From NCBI GenBank assembly GCA_020091685.1, contig CM034596.1, forward strand, positions 558,001-622,000: a stretch of 64,000 nucleotides of DNA. Reading direction: 5' to 3'. Origin of the DNA: Lutjanus erythropterus. Its lineage: Eukaryota > Chordata > Actinopteri > Lutjaniformes > Lutjanidae. Under the pieces are notes generated by a model. The model did no database searches and was not told the origin of the DNA. It saw only the letters and a list, made by a program, of their open reading frames with translations. The translations under genes and the position numbers were made by a program. Within the stretch, counting starts at the first letter, position 1. Every line of letters begins with the position of its first letter. Of this stretch, positions 11,990-24,300 are shown piece after piece.

Positions 11990-14459
11990 TCAGTAGTACT
12001 CAAGGCTGTTCAGAGGAGAACTCCATCCACCAGGGTTCAGCTGTGGATCTATCGGTGGCTGTCCCAGGATGTAGCACTCAGAGGGGCTGCAGGACGTTCC
12101 TTCCTGCCTCTGAAGTGGTGCTAGCTCCGGATCTCTCCATTTCAGACAGCTGCTCAAACACATCCCTGAGGACACACAACATAAGAACATGTTGATGTCA
12201 AATATGGCTTAATGCAAATGGGATTTCAAGGAATAATAATTATTAATTTTGTTGACTAATAATTTTCACCAACTTTTCTTTCTCTGACAAAGGGAGACCA
12301 TGACTAAAAGTATTTTATGATGATAAAAACTGTGAGAAAATCTACTGACACATTCAAATAAAAACAAGATGAAAATGTTAGGGAGGGACGAGATCCAATC
12401 ACTTTGTGTGGTAGGTTGGTTAGATGCATACAAGTGGATAGTACTGATCTACCTGGGAAGTGAACTATCATGCATTTGCTACATCATGTGTCAAACTGTA
12501 CAGAGATGTCACCGTTTGGGGAAAAAGAAGAGCAGACATGGATAAATTTCACATTTGATGTCAAAGAAAACAAGACTTGTTGTAAACAGTGAGGCAACAA
12601 TCACCAATAAAAAGAAATTTGAAGCGTCATCTGCAGGCGAGTCATCCTGAAATTCATGCAAAGGTAAACATGTTTTTCAAGTTAATGTTACTTTATCAGC
12701 TAACCTGAGCTGATGTCTTCACTAAAGTTCAGAGTGCCATTGTTGTATGAAACAACAAAAAAAGCAGCTCTTCAAGGTCTCAAGAGATTCATTAGGAGTC
12801 CAAATGTGCCACTCATATGAGACATTATTCTGCCAACTCACTTGTGCATGTAGAAGAAGATGTATCCACTGCGGTCACGGTCTCGCTGGACGGCTGCTTC
12901 CTGTGTGCGTGACACGTCCAGGTCATTGTAGGTCAGCCATGACTGCTTCTTCATGTCATACACGTCACTGATGTAATGACCTTGGGTGGAAAATTAATAG
13001 TTTGTTTGTGGATACTCAAATGAGGACAGCTAGTGATTTTTTTCATGGTATGCAGGTGATTTAAATAGCATGTTAAATGTGCAGCAGCAAAGGCAAAGAA
13101 ACAAGCTTGAATAGAGTGCAGGCAGCTGCTAGATGTAGAAGCCCTTATCAGCTCATCAAAAAACATCATTGAGACCAAACATTGAAATATGGTACTTCTG
13201 TCTTCTTAATACACAAGTACATGAAAGGGTGACTTTGGCATTTTTTCAGCCTGGACCCTATTTTGTCATGTTTTTGTGTGCAGTGACTAATGGGGACAAT
13301 ACTTTCTGATACTGATCCAGTATTGAGGGACAGTGCTGTCAGAAACCCCACTTAACTACAAAGTAATCCCTCCAAGTAACTACGCACCATCAAACTTGAT
13401 TTTGCCAGACAGGCTCAGGTTGTCTGACAATATTATGGTAAGGATCACTACCACGACAGATCTTTTTTTTTTTTTTTTAAAACGACTAAGATACATTTTG
13501 TTCACACCAACAGCCATTTTATTGCTCTTAACAAGCTAGCCACACTCCCTTTGCAAAAACACTGTTAGCTTCATTCAAAGTCTTAATTCATCTTTCCACC
13601 TTTTGAACAATGATCAATTCGATATTCACAAACCTTTTATTCACAGCTTTAGATGTGAAAATACTGTACACGCCATTTCTCCCTGCTGCTCCTCTGATGA
13701 ACAATCTCTCTCCCAATACTTTCACATTTCACAACTTGGTGAATTAAGGATTTACTTCGACCAAACCAGAGCTAGTAAAGCCATTCCTTTGTTGTGGTTT
13801 GCATTAACATTCTGATATAGGATTTATTGGCACTGCAGACAGACACAAACACAAAAGTATGCTCACCAGAGGAGGAGCTGCTCCCAATGTGACTGACAAC
13901 ACTGATGAGTCTAAAAGAGTTGGCCAAGTCTCCGCTCTGTGGATTACAACATTTATAAGCAGGTTACTATGAGTAAAAATGGTTCAGTGTATCCACACAC
14001 TTAGTACAGCTACAGAGGTTTAGTAGAAATGTTGATACAGTCTGTAGTACACAATGGTTCCTTTTCAGTTTATTATGAAAATGATCCACATTGTTCTACT
14101 TGTTTAAAATCACAAGGCCGATGCTATGTGACAGCAGGATTTTGAGTACCTCAGCATTCCTCTTCAGGTTCTCAGCCTCTGCCTCAGTGTACTCCATGTC
14201 CAGCACGTCCTCGTTGCCAGAATCATCATCTGAGCACAGCAGCTCAGGCAGAGAGTTGTTAAACTCTGTAGGGTGACAAGGACACATTTACACAGGCACA
14301 GCAAGTCTCATTAAACAGTCATATTACGTGCTCTGAGCACTTAATTTAAATAACATCTGATTAAAATGGCAGCTGGCATTGTTAAGTCTATCTTTTCATT
14401 CAACAAACTGCAATCAATTTGTGAAATAACCATGCCCTCAACAGTATTTTTACATCTCT

Positions 14460-14543
<84 letters not shown>

Positions 14544-17500
14544 TGATACAGCCAAAGATGATGATTATCGACAAATGATTGTCATGGCCCACCAGTTTCA
14601 ACAGACAGCTACTCAACATTCAAAAGCCTGGGTTGATACCTTGCAAACTGAGCTCAGTGGCCCTCTTCAGATCATCATCCTCTCTCATCTCTTGGGCCTC
14701 CTATATGGGTTGAGGTGGAAACAAGATATTATATTTAGAATAAGTGAAAGATACCTCATGGATGGTGAAAAATGTTTTTTTTTTTTATTTTAACTGTAAC
14801 TGCTTCACAGCATTGTGGTACTATAATATAGGGTTTAGATGGAACACCAGTGTTCGAAAGGAAAGTGCTCCAGATGTCACATGGTCTTTAATCTTACATG
14901 CTCCTGGAGGCTCTGGGCCAGAGCCTGCTGTAGCTCCTGTTCTTCTCTTTCTTGATCCAGACTGTACTGCTGGACCCAGTCCAGTTCCCCCTGCTGCTGC
15001 ACAACCTCTGGAGTCTGGTTTTCCTTGTTCTCATCCATAGTCAAGTCCAGGGAATCCAGCACATCTATATGACAACACAAACACAAGTCAGTTAACTTCA
15101 TACTTAAATACTAGTGAATTTATCTCCATATCTAAACACACATAAAACAAGCAGTGTGTACAAGCAAGACAACTAAGTTATGCATTCAAAATATTTTACA
15201 ATGGTACACTTACACAATCCCTCTATTAAGCTCCTTTTCCAAAACTACTAATATTTGGCTTTTGTCTTCAGTGGGGAGGGGTACAATGGGCATTCATTCC
15301 CAAGTCAAATGACTGCAGTAGTCACAGGTATGTCATCTCTGCCACAAATTTCACCCATCTCCATTCAAGCAGGACTTGAACATTGTTCTAAATTAGTCAG
15401 CATTGACTTTCAAATAGAGACTGAAATAAAGATGCAGCTTCCTGCTTATTACTAACCATGTTTTCCAGTGTTTTTGTGATGTTGAATGTGACACTTCAGA
15501 AAAAAAAACCAACAGAAAAGCAAACTTGTCTACTGGCAACGGTAAAGCAGTCAACCTATTTCTAGTGAGTCTACTTGTGTTTAAAAAAAAAACCAAATAT
15601 ATGAGCTTATTTGGGTGTAAAAACTGTAATACAGTTTCTGCCCTATAAAGACACCATATATTGAATGTCTTAGCCTCATGATATTTAAAAATACCTGCAG
15701 GCTGTTTGCTGTCTGTTTCCAGCAGATCTGTATGATAGGCCAGGTCATGAGCATCTGTGTCCCCAAAGCCTGTGTCTGGGCTGCTGGTTGGCTCTTCCTC
15801 CAAGGGGGGTGGGGCAGAGAGCCCAGCCTCTTGCCGACTCATCTCCAGCACAGCCGCCAGCATTTCGTCATCATTTATACCGCTGAAGTCTGCTGAATCT
15901 ATCGTTGCTCTCCGCTGAAACACATCAAACAGTGTCAAAACGGCAACAGAGACAAAAAAAAATGAAGCTGAATCATAATTGTCAAGGTCTGTCATTAGAT
16001 GCTCACCTCTTCTGGTCGGTCGTCATCGTCAGGCATACAGCTGCTAAGGCGTCGCTTGCGGTTTGCGCTCACCTTTCTGTTAGGCTCTTCTTCAGAGTCA
16101 GAGTCTACAAGGATAGAGGTGCAGCTAGAGTTGGCCATTTTGCCTTCAATCCTTCTAAAACCAGGGATTCAACAAAGAAAAAATTGTGAGCCTGAAAAAT
16201 TGTTCATAAGGAAATGAGTACAATGTATTAAAGTATTTGTGAATTTAAAACTGCTCTATGCTTGAAATCAGGCTTGGTGCCTCAGAACTTTAAGCTCTGT
16301 AGATAAGTTCTTTTAAATCATGCAATATGTGGCGGACTACACACATTTTATCATGGAGGCCAAGTATCTTCCTTTCTTTTCCATGTTTAACATAATTATT
16401 TGAAAGTACTCACCGGAGAGGTGCTGTGGAGGAGTTGACCAGCTGCGACGTTTTGAGTGTTCTGGACCTTTGAGAACAACAGAGAAAACATTTAGAGGCC
16501 TAATTATTTGCTGCAGAGTTAATTAACCATCATCATCATAAGGCCAAATTGACTGCATTCAGGTCAAAGCTTTTACTTAAAACCCCACTAACTCACTCAA
16601 TAGCTTAGGATCTAATTACTCAGAGTGTGATATTTTTCATGCATTGTATTTGAGGGTGTATGAGATGTCTTACATGGAGGCTTGGGAACTCCAGCCAAGG
16701 CTAATGGGGGGCCGTGTAGATTCAGTACAGTGGGACAGCAGGGTCAAGTATCGGGGGATCACCACCTGCTGGCCAAGCTTGCTGTTCAGAGACAGCTGGG
16801 CGTTAAAGCTGTACCGTTTCAGGTGTAAGATGAGCACTCTGAGGGGAGAAAGATAAAGTTATTGGCTTCTATGGTTTAACTTTTAATCTCGTAATCAACA
16901 GGTGCTTACAGGAAGCTACCGGTGGTGAACTGACTCTAAGCTCCGCCTTCCTTGGTTACTGTTGTCTCTGTTAAGCTTTTCAACATCAAAATTGACAGTA
17001 ATTTTGTAAACACGAGGGCTCTGATTCCACAGAGACGACTGAATTTTGTCAACTAAAATGATGATTCGTGCTAGCAGATTTCACAAGTGTAGCTAGCTAA
17101 AGTAAGCTAATGCTAATGCTTAAACTCCTTGAGTCAGCTCACTTTTTAATGTTTCCATCTGACATTATTTTATCAACTCTGACATATAATATATATAAAG
17201 TTGAAGTATTTGACAATGGGTGACAACTTCTCATGGTGCATGTGCATTTCACTCTCAGTATCCTGTGTGTAGATACCTGGGCAGTTTGCTGAATTTATGC
17301 ATAACAGTCGCTGCTTTTCCATTGCACTTTTCACATGAGTACTCAATTTCCTCCATCTGTAAAAGGAAAAGAAACATTTTAAAATTAAAATGTAATTATA
17401 TAGTTGAGGCCTGTTGTTTCATGAAGGTTTAGTTACTTTTAAAAGGATAAGAAGGTGGGAAAGCCCTCAAAGATTAATTTGTCATTAAAAAAATGTCAGA

Positions 17501-18317
17501 ACTATAACCCGTTTGTGCAGAACACTAACCCTAAAAAAGAGATCCAGAGAATCTTGGACAGAGCGAAGCGGGAGGGTTTTCTTTCTGCGAGGCAGGTCAA
17601 TGGACAAGTCATTGAACTGCTCTCGCTTGGTCACTACCTCACCACAGCTGCAAAACAAAATTAAGGTATAACAAACCATTTATTTTCTCAAGTTTTGGTA
17701 AATACATGACAAAAGATACATTGCAAGAACAAATTCAGAAGATCAAGCAGGAAAACAGGCCTCACCCTTTGCAGATGATGGTGTGTTGCACTTCAAATTC
17801 CATGTTTACTGCCACAGGGCAGGTGTAGATGCGAGAGGTGTCCACCTCTTCTCCAGGCTCAGTCTTGGCTGCTGACGAAGTTGCCTCCTGGCCATTATCA
17901 CCCACTGAAGAGGACAATGAGGCTGCTGCTGCTTCATTTGTCCAGCTCTTATTCATTTTCTCCACATCGTCCTTTAACTGGTCCAGACACTGGCTCAGGA
18001 ACTCATGAGCATCCTGGTAAACATATGGACTTAATTGATCACAATAAATAAACTTAAGATGGGGGTTATGTACAGACAGGTGAGAAATCAAAGGAAACAC
18101 TAATGTAATGTCTTCAGTCTTCAAATATACAAAGCTGACAAACCAATCTACATGTGATTTGTATTTTTATACACTTGTACAAGCTTAAATAGTTTGGCAT
18201 GTGTTTTCTTTGACCATCACTTTTGATATGTTATCAAGAGGTAGGAGCTAAAATAAGCAAATATACTAATAATAATAATAATAAACAAATATAATAATAA
18301 TAAGCAAATATAATAAC

Positions 18318-18375
<58 letters not shown>

Positions 18376-21300
18376 TGATAGCAAACTAATATATTTTTCT
18401 GGTAACGCATATGTAGCAAGTACAGCATAATATCATCTCTAACTACAAGGTACTTTTTCCAAATAAGAGTAAATGACAACTGCTTTGAACTGTTGATTCT
18501 TGAGGAGATCTTACATTCTGCATGTTTCAGAGAAACGCTCGGCTGTGGAGGAGATGGCACTCTTCACTTTCCTCAAGAGGTCCTTTTTGTCTCTGGACAG
18601 CCCACGTCCTTCTTGACCATGAGGTGAGCAAAACGTCTGCAGGTAGTGAGGATACCACAGATTAAAAGCATTTCTCTTTTCAAAAGTGCCGAAATTGCTA
18701 TAAGCACTTTTAAGTGGGTTTTGTTAAAAGAGGGTCTGCCTTGAGCAAATAATGCTCTACACAAATTGCTCAAGTTCCTTTGATAATACAAAACGTGTTT
18801 AAGTTCCTCTGACAATCTGAAGGACAACATGAATCAGTCTTCTTTAAAGAGTAACTTGCAGGTTGGAGCCCCAGTGTATCAAGGTTTAGTAAAATGATGT
18901 AGAAACTTGATTTTCAAAAACGTATATACATATATACACTACAGTGACTTCTGGAGCTGTTTTTGTGAGAGAATTTTAATTCCACTTCTAAAATGACAAA
19001 CTGGAAGTGACATAGACTGAGGCAGACAGGCCAAATCTGAGAGCCTTTATGAGCCATTTAATCTCATTAGGACATTTAACCTGCAAGTTAATATTGATCT
19101 GCCCCTGTCTGCAGAGTGTACTGTAGTACCTGAGCAATGCATTGATGGGCACCTTCTTCCACGGGATGCTCTGCCTCAGCATGTCATTGGAGAACGAGGG
19201 AGGCTGAAGAGGGACTGCAGGATGGCATTCATGTAGCAAGTGTTGCCCAGGTTGAGAATCTATGATATATGGACACAGTGGATGACAAAACAAAGGAAGA
19301 ACCATTTAAGGCTTTGAATTTAGATAACAGAATTTCTGCCCCAAGAACTTAAAGAGACATGACTTTCATGATGTTACAAACGAGTGTTTGGAATTGTAAG
19401 AGCAAAACTGATTCTTCCGAGAACATGGGGCATAAAACTGCAGATTCTGATTTCCCTTGTGCGTCATTTGGGTTCACAATATTCAAAATAAATGAAATTC
19501 AGTCTTTCTTCACATACATGGACTGCTTATGCTCACATTTAATTTAAGCTTCTGTGGCTTCTTCTTACCTTTGCAGGGCTGAGGCTGGGCCAGAGTAGAG
19601 GGCCTCTGCTTGTTCCAGCCACCGTAGTCCAGAGGGCCGACCTTCTTGAAGGGAGTGGAGTGATTGGGCAGCATAAGGCTTCTCTTGACTGTGGTGGTCT
19701 GTGCTGTACTGGATGGCCTTAGTAAAGATTATACAGATGTGAATCACTGGCCTCACCATGATTTGATTCTTCAAATCTACAACTGAGTGAATAATAATAA
19801 TGCAGTATTGTTAAACTATTTTCCTACTAGATGATGAAAAGAGGCGAGATTGTTTCACTGAAGCAGATGTTGGTACAGCTATAACTTTTATGAACATCAT
19901 TTTGTCATATTTGATAGGAATGCACTGATACCACTTTTTTCAGACCAAGTACTTACATTTGGGTAAAACGTTATCTTTATACAAGTTACCAACTGTAGAT
20001 TAAATACAAAACCACTAAAGAAACTCACCTGTCCAGGAACGCAGTGACTCTGGCTGTAGTCTTTAGTCATAGATCGCTACCATAGAATGATGTTGGCTGA
20101 AGGGAGTTGAACCCAGTGGAGCTGAGGGTAAGGGGAAAAATACGGTCTGAATATTCTGGTTAATGTTCCATTTATTCTCTCAAAATAAGCAAAAGGCAGT
20201 TACAAAAAGCGCTTTAAAATCTCCAGATGTTTTGCAGTTAAGTAAGTAAGTCGAACCAGCATGATGACATAACCAGCAGTCTACAGATGGTGCTGTTGCT
20301 GAGCTTCAGATGTAGAAGTTTACCTGAACTCCTCTTCTCGGCCTGCTTCAGCTTATCTTTGCAGCTTAGTAGAAACTTCCTGGATGGATCCAAGTAGCTT
20401 TGTTGTTGCTAAGAAATTATATATATATATAAATATTTTGGGATGTTATCTGACTGTGGAAAGTGTGAAAATTTAAAACCTTTGTATGCACTTTGATTAA
20501 TAATCTGAATAATAATCACATAGATCTTAGACATTTGTATACATAGATATTTTGATATCTGTTTAAATCAGTAGTAGAGAGATACAAAATAACCAATAAC
20601 CTAAATACAGAGCCTGAAAAAGGCCAAAGAAGTAGGGTCATTTGATACGCATCAAGTGTAGTGGTGCTCAAGTAGTGCTCCCTTTACCTTGAGGAGTCAT
20701 TTTCTCTTGTAGTCCTCAGTCAGGTCACTTTCAGAGTTAAGGAGTCTTTTCTCTTTTTCGCTCCTGAAAAACAGTGACAGAATATTAATGTCACAAGCCT
20801 GAACTGACCATTCCTAAATCGGACAGAAAGACTGACAGACAAAAACATAACACCTAAACATGACGGGTGTTCAAGTCCTTCTTTAAGGGCACAGTCACAT
20901 GCATGAACAGGAACTGCACAGGAATCCCAGGTCACAGGAATACCAGCTGAGGGACTGCTGTTGCAGTGTAAACAAAATCAATAGATCTTGTTTTACTTTG
21001 TCAAAACAAAAATACTGACCCAAGCAATTTTTAAATTTATTAGAGACTGAACTAATAATAATGTCAAGCATCATCACTAGGTGTGAAAAATAAATATCAG
21101 GCTGATAAATTACTCGGATATTGACCTATCACAGCTATATCAGTCAAGGCTGGTATCTGGTCTGTTAGCCAGTAAATATTAGCTATAATGCTATCAAATT
21201 CTACAGATTATGTGAAAGTGTTCCATTTGAATTCTTAGAGAAAATGCTCCATATAAGCCAACACACATCTATGACATTATTAGAAAAAGTAAATGATTAC

Positions 21301-24300
21301 TTGAAGACAACTGTTTATTTTTGCTGTAATAGTTATGTTAGTTAGATGTGATTAAGTCAGAGCTATGGAGTATTAAAACACACAGCTTTGCTCACAGTAT
21401 CTTACCCTCAGGTGTGCAACTTTTGTAAATACAAAAATGTGAAATTAGAAGAAGGTCCTTATTGTTATTGGAAAAAACTACATTGTGCATCCCCAGTCAT
21501 CACATTGAGTTGTTTAAAAAAGATCAAATTATTCACATACCATAACTTGCATAGTAACATGAACTTCTACCATACCTATTCTCAGACAGTCCAGTGCGAG
21601 TGGGAGTGGAGCTCTACTCTGGCTACCCAGAGGCTTCCCGGCGTTGTGTCCTCCCGCCTTCTGCACTCTGCCGGTGTTGTCTGGAAGATGTTAGGAGTCT
21701 GGATATTTCAATCAGATGTAAGTATCAGTGTTGTTTTTGGCAGCCATTTTTGATTTAGTTTTAGTCTTAGTCTTTTGACGAAATGCTTATTAGTTTTAGT
21801 CATTTCTATCCTTGATAGTTTTAGTCTAGTTTTAGGACTAAAACTAAAAGGGTTTTAGTCCAGTTTTAGTCATTAAAACAGGGTGTCAAACTCAATCACA
21901 GAAGGGCCAAAATTTAAAACATAGTCTAAGTCATGGCCAAACAGGATGAAGATTTATTGAAGTCTAAAACTGTTCAATGTTTTATTCAGAAATATGAATT
22001 TCAACAGCCAGACTGCAACAACCTTTTCTCAATAAAATAAATGCGATTTAATTTTTTTTTCTTCAACAATAACAAAGGAAAACAACAATATTTCAGCTCA
22101 GAATATTTAAGCTCACATATCCAGGTGGGGTTACATTGAAAATGCTTGCTTTTGTCTGGACACAAGATATCACACACTTTAATCATGCAAACCCTCAACG
22201 GCACTGCATTTGGCATAAAATATGCTCATATAATAATATTACAAACCCATCAGTCCATCAGGTACAGATTAACATATTGACCTGCTCAATTTAACATTAA
22301 GGCCAAACACACCAAACTTCAATAGAAAAGTCAACTGTAGCTTTATGGTGCACTGCAGGCTTCAGATTTACCACAGAAAACATACAACCACAGAACCAGC
22401 AGTATTTTAGGAAAAGGTTAAACTGCACACTGACACACACTGAGGAGATGAAGAGGAGAGACAGAGTCTGGACTCTTCATCATGATTTACAATAATGCAG
22501 CAATTAAGTATTTAAAAGTACACAAATCAGACACATGTCTGAATCAGTAAAAAAATCGCACACCACATAAGTGTACATTAATATTATGATTCATGATCAT
22601 AAAAAGTTTTTTTTTTATATCAAGTCAACACATCTGTCCATATTCACACACTACCTCTCTCGCTCTCTCTCTGCTGTGGGTCAGTCTTATTTTTACTTTT
22701 ACCTGGTTTCCGGTGGAGCTGCAGCTCCATCAGCACTCGCTCATCTCCCTCCTCATATACTTCTATTTCTTTGCACTGAGCCAGTTGCCTAAACAGACAA
22801 ACCTGTTTACATTGTCGTTTGACAGAAGCTTGTGTCTTCGCGACTGCGAGCTGATTTATTTTATTTTTATCGAGTTGCGCGGCAGCTGGCAGAGTGCATT
22901 GTGGGACTTGTAGTATGAGTGGTGGGAGTGCTATTTACCGACAGGCCATTCATATTAGACACATGAAATTATCTTGCGGGCTGTATATAATTGAATCGCG
23001 GGCCGCGGGTCATCACTTCTTTTCCGCCCACCAAACCCTTGTGCTGACGTTGCCGCCATGGTCCATGAACTGTGTGTGACTGCCCCGGTGTGCACTGTGT
23101 ATGCCCAGTGGTGGGCGTGACCAAACAAGGACAGGATGCAGGTGTATTGCTGATATCTTAAGCATTTGGCAGACAGATTGCACATACAGTTGGAGGAAAT
23201 GCCATGCATTTTGATAGTCCTATAGCCAACCCACTAACATTTTCGTCTCGTCTTGTCAACGAAAACAATAGATACATCTCGTCATATTTTCGTCATCAAA
23301 AAGCTATGTTTAGCTCGTCACTGTCTCGTTTTAGTCATGAAAAAAAGGTGCGTTAACCAAATTACATCGTCATCGTTAACGAAAACAACACTGAAGTGTA
23401 TGCTTGTCATTAACGTTTTCATGTTAAAAATGTGAGTTCTTGCTCACCTGTCTCTCCCCTGATGGACTGGTCTCATTTTTCACAGATCGGTTCCCAAGCA
23501 CGCTAAAGTTTGCACTTCCATGGGATGATTTTAAAACTGCAAAATTAAAAAAGAAGAACAACTCAGGACAAAGCATGTGAGTGACACAATTATTTGAATT
23601 TACTTTGAGCTCTCTCTGGGGCAATGAATCCCCTTTCACAAAATATGCTGGAATATTTCACCTAAAGCTAGCACAACCTGTAGCTAGTCTAGTACATTTC
23701 ACAGTGAAAGGTAGTTAACTGTATTGTTTATATAAAAACTAAATCCCAAACGAAATCTGCAATTAAGTTTAGCTTAGAACTACAAACAGTTGCCTGGACT
23801 ACAGCTGCAGAATTTTTCAAAGTCTGTATCTCATGTTGTGAGGCAGGTTGCTGTCTGGCTCAGCGTGACAGTTTGCTCTGCTGTGATAGAACACCGATAT
23901 TACTGCTGTATGCAAACTTTGACCAGCTGCATCACAATAAAGGTGTCCATCTGCAAAGACAGATCCCTTACATCAGTCCATCAAATTAATCAAAAACTCA
24001 AGGCCACCACATGAAATCCCAAAAGAATCATCAGTACACATGTATGCCATAGAAGACATACAGACTTTTCCTTGAATTTCAGTTGGACTTCTCTAACATC
24101 ATCACTTGAAATTACTCAAAACCACAGGCAACCATGCTCAGCATCAAAATATGTGGCAGATGCTGTTGAGTTATGACTGTCATCTGCTGGACTTTAAGAA
24201 ACCTTTGTAAGGAATGTATCAATGATCATCACACATAAAGCTTGAGTAAAAATCTTGAGAAATTCTCCTCTGAAACTGTGCAAAAAATCATTAGTGGATA

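Noticed and set aside
14341-14619. Cys-Val (minus) and His-Thr (plus) repeat frames
   Set aside because: Translation of the (CA)n microsatellite.
16674-16838. Apparent frameshift in usp37 exon 14 (PPL / LGW)
   Set aside because: On recount the tract has six C residues (cggccccccatt), so RPPISLGWSSQASM reads through in frame.
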